64,000 bases of DNA from the NCBI GenBank assembly GCA_964059195.1, contig CAXKWD010000009.1, positions 43,743,160 through 43,807,159 of the forward strand, read 5' to 3'. A model generated the notes under the pieces. It had not been told where the DNA came from and did no database searches. It saw only the letters and a program-made list of their open reading frames with translations. Numbering within the stretch: position 1 is the stretch's first letter; every line of letters starts with the position of its first letter. The DNA is from Ectobius pallidus (Eukaryota; Arthropoda; Insecta; Blattodea; Ectobiidae). This document shows positions 23,363 through 34,617 of the stretch, one piece after another. Both the position numbers and the translations under genes were made by a program.

Positions 23363-24282
23363 GCACTTGTGCTTGTTGAAACTTTTATCGCACGGAGATT
23401 TCTTTTGTTTTCATAGCAACCAGATTATTGCGCGCGGGAATGTCAAGTTACGATCCATGGCAACAAATTCGTAAGTACCACTAATTAGTTACGTCTTCCA
23501 AGGGTTACTGCAATGGAACTAGGAAGATATTCTAGTTACTCAGCTTTCAAAACGTGTTCTAATGCTGAGTGTAAATAGAATGTTTTGTTTAAGTAGGGGC
23601 CACCTTGCTAGTTGATTAGTTAACACGATTGCTGTTCCGCCATAGACAGGATATAGTATATAAATATTCATTCTCGAGATTGATTTACTGGTATAGGCCT
23701 ACTGCAAAAACCACGTCTTAAGAATGATGTAATAGGTAACTGTCTATTAACGATAAACTCTACTCTATAAAAGTATAAAGTACTTTGACCTGACTAAAGA
23801 ACAATTATAAACACTTACTTGGCCAAAGTGTAATTTTTTACTTTCTCTGCCCGCACCATAAGTACAATAGATAGAGGAAGCATTGATAAACTTCATTATG
23901 AAGTGTAATAATTTTCAACTAGTACACGTTGTAATAATTTGAGAGTTGAGTTTCTACCTATGTACTAGAGTAAACACAGAACAACTCTGAACCTGAAGCG
24001 GAGCAGCCAGAATCACGTGACGAGTGATAAGCGAATGAGGTTGTTGCGGTGTTGTACAGTTGACGGACCGCGCTGCCTCACTAAAGATATGTACTTCACT
24101 TATTCCTTTGCGCGCTCAAGATCTATTACATATAGGTCTTTTCTGAAATCACCACTGGAAAGCTGTATTTATTTGGAAGCCGACTGTCCAAATCCCATAT
24201 CTCTACGACGCTCCGTTGAGGAGAAAACGCCCTATTTAAAAACAATTAAATACCTTAAAACAATGCTTGCTTGTTCCTCTTA
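23363..24282. other. No gene recognised; left flank of the Harbinger pair
   Basis: Contains TAGGCCTA at about 23696. Near 24214-24234 the phrase GAGGAGAAAACGCCCTATT resembles a decayed right end of the Harbinger-type element that starts at 24283. The frame at 24017-24283 has no recognisable motif. Confidence 0.4.
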
Positions 24283-24876
24283 GAGCCGTTTTCTCCAAAT
24301 CCGATTGAACTTGGTATAAGTCAAACCCGTTCAATTTGGGTATTGGGTTTAAACAGACTTTCATTTTCTCCAAACAATTTTGGCGGACGTTCAGTTTTAA
24401 CGAAATGCTCGCGGGTTCAAACGATCTAAGAGGAGTTGGACCATCTTGACAGTTTACAGGCATTGGATCTTGAGTGTATCTGGCCAATCAGGGACCAAGG
24501 ACACCGATGTTGTGTTTACTTATTTCAATATGTCTGCCGTTTGTGAAGAAGGAGATTGTGTTTTTATTTTGTTAAAGAGAACTGTGTGTGTTAAATGTGC
24601 TCCCTAGTGAAAATTGTAGTGTAATTATTGCGTAATAATAATAAATTATAATTTAAACATCTGAAGTGTTGTGTAGAGTAATTTCTTCAGTTGTTTTCTT
24701 GAATTCTTCTGGGAAGCTTTCTACTTTCGTTATGTTTTCCGAACAGCTTCCTTCTGATTTGTCGCGAATCCAAATTAAATTGAAATTAAATCGTATATAA
24801 GGTACCGGGTCTTGTAATGTTTACATTATGTCAAATATAGGCTACTATTTAATATGTTTCTATATATGTTTTAATA

Positions 24877-26403
24877 CAGGGTGTCCACGCTAGAGGGATC
24901 GAGAAGTAAATGCTCGCCAGTTAAAACGAGATAAGGATATTGCTGCATTCTGCATATGACAGGAAAGGGAAACTCTCCGAGATTGTGCAACAATGTTTTC
25001 AGACCCCTCCACGCGCATGCGCGTCAAGAGCTTTCGTCTATCAATATCGTCTATCAATAAGTGATAATGTCTAATGAACAGAATGTATTGGTAACATAAA
25101 CTTGTACTGTTACTTGATACAAACTGACCGAGTTTCAGATGATGTTCAATACAACTCGATATGTGCACCTTTTGTGGCTCTGCACACATCTAAACGGTAT
25201 TCAACTTCCCGCCAAGTGTTCTCTAGCATTTGTGGAGTCACAAGCGCTACTGCATTTGTGATGCGGCCCCTCAGTTCCTGCAAATTTCTTGGTCTGTCTC
25301 CTTGATAAACAACGTCCTTAACATATCCCCAGAAAAAAAATCCAAAGGGGTCAAATCGGGTGACCTGGGTGGCCAGGCAAGGGGTCCTCCTCTTCCGATC
25401 CACATATCGGGGAAACGTTCATCCAAGAAGTTACGCACATGTCGATGATAATGGGCCGGTGCTCCATCTTGCTGGAAAATCGATCCTGGGGGAAATTGGT
25501 CTATGGCGAAGTTCTGGAACATGTCAAGATACACATGTCCTGTGACTGTAGCCTCTAAGAAGAAGAATGGTCCAATGACAGAGTTCCTCGTCAGTCCACA
25601 CCAGACATTCACTTTAGGCGTGTCTCTCTCAAGTTCTTGAATAACATGGGGAGTCTCTGAACCCCATATCCGGCAGTTGTGCCTATTGATTTTGCCGCAT
25701 AAATGAAAGGTTGCTTCATCCGAGAAAACAATCTTGTCCAGATACGTGTTGTCATTTTCAATTCGAAGCAGCATTTCAGCTGCAAAATCTGCCCTAAGCT
25801 GACGATCATTTGGCTTTATGTGGTGATGAAGCTCGATCTTGTAGGCAGTCAAATGGAGTCGCTTGTGTAAGATCTTGTGAATCGTTGATCTCGGAATTTG
25901 AAGTTCGGAACTAGCTCTTCGGATAGACTTCCTTGGACTCCTTGCAAATGCCGTTCTCACACGTTCGATATTTACCTCATTCAGAGACACTTTTGCATGT
26001 TTGCCGGTTTGCGGTAGTAAAGAACCTGTTTCTCGGAGTGTTCTGTCCCATTGGAGAATCGCTTTATGACCAGGTGGATCCACATTCCACGTACGACGAA
26101 CACGGCGTTGCACCCGAGTAACCGATTTCTCTTCTGCTAGCCATAACACGCACTGAACTTTCTGTTGTGGTGTCCACATGTTTTCCACTGCGCGATCGAC
26201 TACTGAATGGCGCCTGGCTTTCTTTCAAGACGAAAGCTCTTGACGCGCATGCGCGTGGAGGGGTCTGAAAACATTGTTGCACACATTGTTGCACAATCTC
26301 GGAGAGTTTCCCTTTCCTATCATATGCAGAATGCAGCAATATCCTTATCTCGTTTTAACTGGCGAGCATTTACTTCTCGATCCCTCTAGCGTGGACACAC
26401 TGT
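24877..26403. mobile_element. Tc1/mariner-superfamily transposon (DD41D type), nearly intact
   Basis: 1527 bp with long terminal inverted repeats (24877-25039 and 26230-26403, starting CAGGGTGTCC / ACAGTGTGTCC). TA lies on both sides (24875-24876, 26404-26405). The homologous position in Harbinger copy B (about 31011-31020) has a single TA, an actual empty site. The right repeat has an 11-13-bp internal duplication (ACATTGTTGCAC). It carries one transposase gene on the minus strand. Confidence 0.93.
25146..26188 (-). pseudogene. Tc1-like transposase with one frameshift
   Basis: Cut-and-paste transposase acting on the surrounding inverted repeats. Start Met at 26188 (MENMWTPQQKVQCVLWLAEE). 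N-terminal helix-turn-helix of DUF4817 type (residues about 5-55), a second one (SIRRASSELQIPRSTIHKIL, about 85-110), then the DDE_3 catalytic domain: FSDEATFHL, FQQDGAPAHY and SPDLTPLDFF. Forty-one residues separate the second and third Asp, hence a DD41D class rather than Tc1 (DD34E) or mariner (DD34D). The frame breaks in a run of eight T (plus-strand A8 at 25333-25340), immediately after the third Asp block. The last 60-odd residues continue in the next frame to a stop at 25146 (DVVYQGDRPRNLQELRGRI visible). Joined, it would be about 347 residues. No other damage is visible, so the copy is young, or the missing base is a sequencing error. Confidence 0.92.
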
Positions 26404-28364
26404 TATAACAATGTTTGGGGAAAAAGGTATTTTATGCCGCGCACGAGTTTTCCACTCCCACTTATATAATATTGTTTAATATGATTTTTGGTGCAAGGGT
26501 TTTTTTTATTATGAAATATTATTTTGTTGTTTATAGTTGTGACATATTATGTTTGGTGCAAGGGACTTATTATTCAGTGGAAGGAAAAACTGTGCGCGGC
26601 ATGAAGTACCGTTTCGCCGAAATTTCTCGAATCTGTTCCTCCCTGAAAGTCTTACCGTGGATTTCAAGAAAACAACATTTAAATTGAATCTATTCGTTTT
26701 ACCTACAAAATAAAAACCTGTTTACCCTGGAATGATATTGATTTGGATTATACTAAATTTACTGATGGGGTGCCACTGATGGATTAGCCTACTTTGATTC
26801 TAGCAGCAGCTACCCTATTTATTGTTAGGTGTAATGGTATCTATAGCCTATGTCACCAAAAATTGTCAAACGAGATTTTGATAAAATTGAAGGTACCGGT
26901 AGGCCTATAGCCTAATCGGAACCTTAAAGGTCACATATTTAGAGGCAGCATGATTGTCCAGGTAGGATTTTAATTTATAATTCTATTTCCTCTATAATTC
27001 ATTTTAAAGTACCAGTGTTGGCACTGATATTGACGAGAGCTTGTGAATAAAATTAGCATTTTGTATTTTGCAAGTTGTGCCAATTCAAATTATTAGAATT
27101 AATTTAAAGGAAGGAATTGGCACATTTTATTTGTGGATGCTCTGATTACATATACCCGGTAGTGGTGGTAGTAGGCCTAGTGTTAATATGCCAATTTCCA
27201 ATTGAAATGAAAGTAACACTCCTTCCAGCTGGACCATCACCACCATGAAAGCCTGATGTATTATGGACACATCTCACAGATGTAATATGTAGGCCTAATG
27301 CTCAATGTTATGGCATCGAGTTGAGTCATTGGTCAGTGACTGGTCTTTTGTTTGGTTGTAGAGGCACTTTACCGAAATTCACATGGAATTATCTTCTCTC
27401 CTTAGGAATATCCATGGAACTTGTGCGTACTATACTTGTGGGGTTAATAGAGGACTCGCTTTGTATCCTACACAGGCACCTGTATTCCACTTAAATAGTA
27501 GGTTATTAATACTCCTCCAGCTGAGTTAAGCCGCTTAAATCAGTAAATCCTAATCGTATACTTATGTTATTTACTCGTATATTGTTAATATTGTAATACT
27601 GAGGCATACAGTACCCGTATTCAGGAACCCTGTGGTCAGTCATGAAATGAACTGATGTCATTTTGGATAACTAATAAAAATAAAAAACTCTGACACCGAC
27701 CTGGAAGATTTATATGATAGACAAGTATTTCCAATAAACAACAAGATGTCAAGCAGGTGATGTTATTTCCTTACGGTATTTCAATATATTTACTGAAATT
27801 ATTTTATTATACTTTCCATTGGGGCATAGCCTATAATTAATATGGCTTAATTTTTTGACAAGGGATTCTGTTTAAAAATTTTTAACTATACCCATTCCCA
27901 TCCCTTCGTCAAATTTGGTACATAATTTGACATTAGTATATAGCCTAATCTATTTCCTAGAATTTATTGAACATTTTTGAAGATGCAATTTTTTTACATT
28001 AAAAATTTTCACTTTGAAATTTGAAAAAACAAGTTTCATTAGAACTATTAGGCCTATGTGTTATAGTTGTATTTCAGATAAAGTTAGTATTTCTCTTAAT
28101 ATACATGAAAACTACCTCTCTACAAATTTTCATCCCAATCTGGGATGGTGAGGTTAAATTTTAATCAAAAGTGTTTTAATTTGACACAGAATGACCCTTT
28201 TAGAAGGTGTGAGTATAGTAACTAAAAATTCCTTGATTCCTACGTCTTTTGAAAGATTTAGGCTATGCCTTCAATCATTTGTTTTGAATACCTAATAATT
28301 TAATGTTGTTTGGAAGCTTATTGTACCCTATACAGTATCTGTATTGCAGAGTACCCTTCTGGAA

Positions 28365-28958
28365 TGCCGTCACGGTGGCTCATGCTTAGCGCGTGGGCCT
28401 GGCGTGCTAGCGGTCCCGAGTTCAAATCTCGGGGCTGGCGGGCGTGTCATTTGTGGTGGACAAAGCCGTGACCTTTGGGGGTTTTTCTCGGGGATCCTCC
28501 CGTTTCCCCCTTCATTCATTCCACCAACACTCTCCACTTCAGCTTCCTTTCCCCCCTCATTATCATCCCGTTCCCCTTTACTGGTTTTCGGGCCAGCTCC
28601 TGCTGCAGACTCTGCTGCGGGCCTCCCCCGTCCTGCCCCGCTGCTTGTGGTCAAGAGTTGCTGGTGGTGTACCGTGCCTTTGGGGCTCTCAGAGGGACCC
28701 TGGGTTAGTGGCGCATGTCTGGTTGTGCCGCGCCTATGGGGCTCTTGTACGAGGGACCCTGGGTACGGTGCACGTGGAGTGGTACCAGGTCCTTGTTGGA
28801 TGTAGGGGAGCTCCGTGGGGGCTTGTGGTGGAGTCTGTTGACTGGGGGGCCTTAGGGCATGCACATCATTCGTTTCCTAGGGGGTGTACAATGGGCCCGC
28901 CTATGTGGCCTCCGTACGCGAGCCCGTCAGGGCTCAGCCCCTGAACTATACCTATACC
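28365..28958 (+). mobile_element. GC-rich tRNA-headed SINE in Harbinger copy A
   Basis: Head CACGGTGGCTCATGCTTAGC with an A box (GCTTAGCGCGTGGGC) and a B box (GAGTTCAAATCTCGG). A GC-rich body of about 450 bp follows, and the tail is CTATACCTATACC, not poly(A). The 13-bp duplication TACCCTTCTGGAA flanks it (28352-28364 and 28959-28971) and occurs once at 32566-32578 in Harbinger copy B, the empty site. Several long frames inside, on both strands, are GC-content artefacts. Confidence 0.9.
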
Positions 28959-29983
28959 TACCCTTCTGGAAGAGTTACAGTGAAATATCTGGTCTAGGCT
29001 ATGTAAATCGTTCATGCTTCTGGTTGTTTGTCCATGAACACTGTAATTAGTTTTTAATCTGACATTTATTTATATTATCTCTTTCATATAACAGATTATA
29101 TATACCCCTGTATATACTTTTAATTTTTCAAAAAGCGGTTTACAAGATTATCTCTTTTTCTTTCTACATTATTCTCATTGCTCCTTTTTGTAATTTAAAT
29201 ATTATTTCCCCCTATGGGAAGAGTTGCCCCAGAATTTGACTCAATACTTCATCACAGAGTAAAACATGAAAAATATACCATACATAAGGCATCCTCTTGT
29301 AATATAGGCTATTCAAACCTTAAAGCAAAGTATGCTGAACTAAGCTTTGAAATTATTTCATTGTGTGTCTTCCAGCCTAGATTTTGGTCAATTTGCAATC
29401 CTAAAAACTTTATAAATCTAATTTCTTCTATGTCTTGTGTTTGGTAATTATTTAATTAATTATAAGACCCTCTGTAGCTACTCGGTGATAAATATCAACA
29501 ATTCTTCCATCCTGTGAGATCACATACCGTTATGTAATTTCTCATGGCATTAAGTTAAAAAAATTTCAACAGTACTACTGTAACACAAGGGTAATTAAAT
29601 GTAAAATAATTAATATTTTATCAAGTTAGTAGAGCTATTTTAGGTACCAGTTTTGTCAATGAAATTAATTACATTGTGAATATTTAGGAGAATTAGGCCT
29701 ACAAATGATACCTAGGTAAGGAAACTGGTTGTAGTGGTTTTATTTGGGTTTATTGTTTTTTAAGTTGTACTAGATTGGGGGTTTATACAGTAATAGTTGT
29801 TGGTTGGTCATCAAATTTTAATTATTCTATATTGGGGGTTTGCAAGCTCTAGCTCAAACTATTTCTTATGGGAATCCTCAGTTTGACATTCACAGTAATT
29901 TTTTTTTTTTACATCCATTTGGCTGGAGCAGTTATATTTGCCGTATATCCTATTTGTGAATTATGAAGAAGTTGTTCCCAATT

Positions 29984-30154
29984 TTAATAGTGATCTACCC
30001 TTGTAGGCTTACTGGTCTTGGTCGCCCTAACCTCATTTACGTCCATTGGGGTATAATCATCATCTATCTCATCAAAGATTTCAACACATCTATCATTCTG
30101 TTTCACCACTTGTGATTTCCAATTGTAAAATTTTAATTGAACAGTAATAGAAGG
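29984..30154 (-). pseudogene. Possible decayed exon of a Harbinger-encoded protein (copy A)
   Basis: A 56-codon open segment without start Met, ending in TAA, reading QLKFYNWKSQVVKQNDR then CVEIFDEIDDDYTPMDVNEV and more. The homologous segment in copy B (33587-33763) is also open, with several amino-acid changes and a 6-bp in-frame length difference. Acidic and Trp-containing; Harbinger elements usually encode a Myb/SANT-like protein next to the transposase, but I cannot show this is one. Confidence 0.35.
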
Positions 30155-30406
30155 TTAATTTCAATATAATTGCTATAAAAATTGCTAATATTATGAGATA
30201 ATGTCAAGGAATTTCCAACAAAATATCTATTTAAACCACAGAACAGCAGTTTAAACCCTCAACATTGAGGGTTTAGCTAGATCCCATGTTTAAACTCGAT
30301 GCAAGGTTTAAACTAGTGTGGGGAAAATCATTTTTACTTTAAACTCAGGATTAAACAAGTTTGAAGTAAATCCAGGTTTAAACTGACTTGGAGAAAACGG
30401 CCCTTA

Positions 30407-33400
30407 GAGCCGTTTTCTCCAAATCCGATTGAACTTGGGAGAAGTCAAACCCGTTCAATTTGGGTATTGGGTTTAAACAGACTTTCATTTTCTCCAAACA
30501 ATTTTGGCGGACGTTCTGTTTAAACGAAATGCTCGCGGGTTCAAACGATCTAAGAGGAGTTGGACCATCTTGACAGTTTACCGGCTTTGGAACTTGAGTG
30601 TAACTGGCCAATCAGGGACCAAGGACACCGATGTTGTGGTTACTTATTTCCAATATGTCTGCCGTTTGTGAAGAAGGAGATTGTGTTTTTATTTTGTTAA
30701 AGAGAACTGTGTGTGTAAAATGTGCTCCCTAGTGAAAATTGTAGTGTAATTATAGCGTAATAATAATAAATCATAATTTAAACATCTGAAGTGTTGTGTA
30801 GAGTAATTTCTTCAGTTGTTTTCTTGAAATATTTTGGGAAGCTTTCTACTTTCGTTATTATGTCTTCCGAACAGCTTCTGATTTGTCGCGAATCCATATT
30901 AAATTGAAATTAAATCGTATATAAGGTACCGGGGCTTGTAATGTTTACATTATGTCAAATATACTATTTAATATGTTTCTATATAACAGCCTATAATATG
31001 CCAAATGTTTTAATATAACAATGTTTGGGGAAAAGGTATTTTATGCCGCGCACGAGTTATCCACTCCCACTTATATAATATTGTTTAATATGATTTTTGG
31101 TGCAAGGGTCTTTTTTTATTATGAAATATTATTTTGTTGTTTATAGTTGTGATATATTATGTTTGGTGCAAGGGACTTATTATTCAGTGGAAGGAAAAAT
31201 TGTGCGCGGCATGAAGTACCGTTTCGCCGAAATTTCTCGAATCTGTTCCTCCCTGAAAGTCTTACCGTGGATTTCAAGAAAACAACATTTAAATTGAATC
31301 TATTCATTTTACCTACAAAATAAAAACCTGTTTACCCTGGAATGATATTGATTTGGATTATACGAAAGGGGAGCAGGGTGAGTCGGAAAGTATAAACTTG
31401 CCTTTTGAAGTACCAGTGTTGGCACTGATATTGACGAGAGCTTGTGAATAAAATTAGCATTTTGTATTTTGCAAGTTGTGCCAATTCAAATTATTAGAAT
31501 TAATTTAAAGGAAGGAATTGGCACATTTTATTTGTGGATGCTCTGATTACATATAGTGGTGGTAGTAGGCCTAGTGTTAACATGCCAATTTCCAATTGAA
31601 ATGAAATTAACACTCTTCCAGCTGGACCATCACCACCATGAAAGCCTGATGTATTATGGACACCTCTCACAGATGTAATATGTAACGCTCAATGTTATGG
31701 TATCGAGTTGAGTCATCGGTCAGTGACTGGTCTTTTGTTTGGTTGTAGAGGCACTTTACCGAAATTCACATGGAATTATCTTCTCTCCTTAGGAATATCC
31801 ATGGAACTTGTGCGTACTATACTTGTGGGGTTAATAAAGGACTCGCTTTGTATCCTACACAGGCACCTGTATTCCACTTAAATAGTAGGTTATTAATACT
31901 CCTCCAGCTGAGTTAAGCCAATTAAATCAGTAAATCCTAATTGTATACTTATGTTATTTACTCATATATTGTTAATATAGTAATACTGAGGCATACAGTA
32001 CCCGTATTCAGGAACCCTGTGGTCAGTCATGAAATGAATTGATGCCATTTTGGATAAATAATAAAAATTAAAAACTCTGACACCGACCTGGAAGATTTAT
32101 ATGATAGACAAGTATTTCCAATAAACAACAAGATGTCAAGCAGGTGATGTTATTTCCCTTACGGTATTTAAATTTATTTACTGAAATTATTTTATTATAC
32201 TTTCCATTGGGGCATATAATTAATATGGCTTGATTTTTTTTGACAAGGGATTCTGTTTAAAAAATGTTAACTATGAAACCATTCCCATACCTTCTTCAAA
32301 TTTGGTACATAATTTGACAGTATATAGCCTAATCCATTTCCTAGAATTTATTGAACATTTTTGAAGACGCAATTTATTTTTAAATTCAAAATTTTCACTT
32401 TGAAATTTGAAAAAAAAACAAGTTTCATTAGAACTATTAGGCCTATGTGTTATACCCTAGTTGTATTTCAGTAAAAGTTAGTATTTCTCTTAATATACAT
32501 GAAAACTACCTCTCTACAAATTTTCGAGGTTAAATTTTAATCAAAAGTGTGGTAGTAAGTAGGCCTACCCTTCTGGAAGAGTTACAGTGAAATAACTGGT
32601 CTATGTAAATCGTTCATGCTTCTGGTTGTTTGTCCATGAACACTGTAATTAGTTTTTAATCTGACATTTATTGATATTATCTCTATCATATAACAGATTA
32701 TATATATACCCCTGTAACTTATATACTTTTAAATTTTCAAAAAGCGGTTTACAAGATTCTCTTTTTTTCTTTCTACATTATTCTCATTGCTCCTTTTTGT
32801 AATTTAAATATTATTTCCCCCTATGGGAAGAGTTGCCCCAGATTATGACTCAATACTTCATCACAGAGTAAAACATGAAAAATATACCATACATAAGGCA
32901 TCTTGTAATATAGGATATTCAAACCTTAAAGCAAAGTATGCTGAACTAAGCTTTGAAATTATTTCATTGTGTCTCTTCCAGCCTAGATTTTGGTCAATTT
33001 GCAATCCTAAAAACTTTATAAATCCAATTTCTTCTATGTCTTGTGTTTGGTAATTATTTAATTAATTATAAGACCCTCTGTAGCTACTCGGTGATAAATA
33101 TCAACAATTCTTCCATTCTGTGAGACCACATAAGTTACCGGTAGGCCTATGTAATTTCTCATTGCATTAAGTCCAAAATTTAAGTAACAGTACTACTGTA
33201 ACACAAGGGTAATTAAATGTAAAATCATTAATATTTTATCAAGTTAGTAGAGCTATTTTAGGTACCAGTTTTGTCAGTGAAATTGTGAATATTTAGGAGA
33301 ATTAGGCCTACAAATGATACCTAGGTAAGGAAACTGGTTGTAGTGGTTTTATTTGGGTTTATTGTTTTTTAAGTTGTACTAGATTGGGGTTTATACAGTA

Positions 33401-34012
33401 ATAATTGTTGGTCATCAAATTCTAATTATTCTATATTGGGGGTTTGCAAGCTCTAGCCCAAATTATTTCTTATGGGAATCCTCAGTTTGACATTCACAGT
33501 AATTTTTTTTTTTACATCCATTTGGCTGGAGCAGTTATATTTGCTGTATAACCTAATTGTGAATTATGAAGAAGCTGTTCCCAATTTTAATAGTGATCTG
33601 CCCTTGTAGGCTTACTGTTCTTGGTCTTGGTTGCCCTAACCTCATTTAGGTCCATTGGGGTATAATCATCATCTATCTCATCAAAGATTTCAACATATCT
33701 ATCATTCTGTTTCACCACTTGTGATTTCCAATTGTAAAATTTGAATTGAACAGTAATAGAAGGTTAATTTAAATATAATTGCTATAAAAATTGCTAATAT
33801 TATGAGATATTGTCAAGGAATTTCCAACAAAATATCTATTTAAACCACAGAGCAGCAGTTTAAACCCTCAACATTGAGGGTTTAGCTAGATCCCATGTTT
33901 AAACTTGATGCAAGGCTTAAACTAGTGTGGGGAAAATCATTTTTACTTTAAACTCAGGATTAAACAAGTTTGAAGTAAATCCAGGTTTAAACTGACTTGG
34001 AGAAAACGGCCC
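30407..34012. mobile_element. Harbinger-type DNA element, copy B (non-autonomous)
   Basis: 3606 bp with the same ends as copy A, TTA on both sides (30404-30406 shared with A, and 34013-34015). Same orientation as A. It lacks the Tc1-like transposon and the SINE. It has a few extra short stretches, for example about 20 bp near 30985-31005 and TACCCTA at about 32453. No transposase frame. Confidence 0.8.
33587..33763 (-). pseudogene. Possible decayed exon of a Harbinger-encoded protein (copy B)
   Basis: 58 codons homologous to 29984-30154: YVEIFDEIDDDYTPMDLNEV then RATKTKNSKPTRADHY and stop. Frame kept in spite of a 6-bp difference. See the copy A entry for the limits. Confidence 0.35.
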
Positions 34013-34015
34013 TTA

Positions 34016-34617
34016 GTGAGTAGGCATGCATCTCCCTTCTCTATCTGTTAGACAGAGACAGCTGCACAGTGCTGAATAGTCAACGCCGCACGTTGCGTAA
34101 CATTCTATTGGCTTATCATATGTTCAGAGTTGATTTGTGTTTAGTATAGTAATTTATAAGACTGACAACGATGTTGTGTATTGAATACGAACAAACAAGG
34201 ATTACAATGCTATAGGTTATTTATATTAGTAATGTTATACTATAAAGGCAAACATACAAACATTCACCTAATAATACTTCTGTTTATGTAAAGATAAAAT
34301 GTTATTGTGCATTCACAGTGCTGTGACCTTGTTGCCTTATTTTCTAGCGTCAAATTATATTGTTTACAAATTGCAAAAATGAGTTTAAAAATTTGTGACA
34401 ATCAGCTTGAAGATATGTAAGCAAATATACAAGTAAAAATGCGTGAGTACATAACGTATTCATAACGTATTATGTTTTCATGTTTTCATAACGTATTATA
34501 ACTATGTTTTTGTCAACAGCCCTTTCATTAAAATCTCAAGTAACACAAATAATGTCTATCACTTATTTAAAAAAAAACTTTTGTGTGTCTCTGCAGCTCT
34601 CATTATTGAGTTTATCA
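34016..34617. other. No gene recognised; right flank of the Harbinger pair
   Basis: AT-rich. About 34060-34150 shows weak inverted similarity to the left flank at 23966-24090 (CAACTCTGAAC, TGATAAGC, GTTGAC, CACTAA in matching order). Confidence 0.4.

Larger units (their letters stand above)
24283..30403. mobile_element. Harbinger-type DNA element, copy A (non-autonomous)
   Basis: Left end GAGCCGTTTTCTCCAAATC; right end (reverse complement) GGGCCGTTTTCTCCAAGTC. TTA flanks both sides (24280-24282, 30404-30406). GRGCC termini with a 3-bp TTA duplication are typical of PIF/Harbinger. Without the Tc1-like insert (24877-26403) and the SINE (28365-28958) it is about 4.0 kb. It aligns almost end to end with copy B (30407-34012). 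No DDE transposase is readable; a 56-codon open segment at 29984-30154 (-) may be a decayed exon. Extra segments absent from B lie at about 26745-26960 and 28165-28345. Confidence 0.8.

Noticed and set aside
24017..24487. Frames of 83-88 codons at the left end of the Harbinger element
   Set aside because: They cross the element boundary on both strands, and the copy B counterpart (30378-30611) has a different reading and end; not conserved as protein.
28344..28944. Long overlapping frames of 150-166 codons on both strands
   Set aside because: They lie in the GC-rich SINE, run in several frames at once and have low-complexity Pro/Gly/Ser composition; they are a composition artefact.
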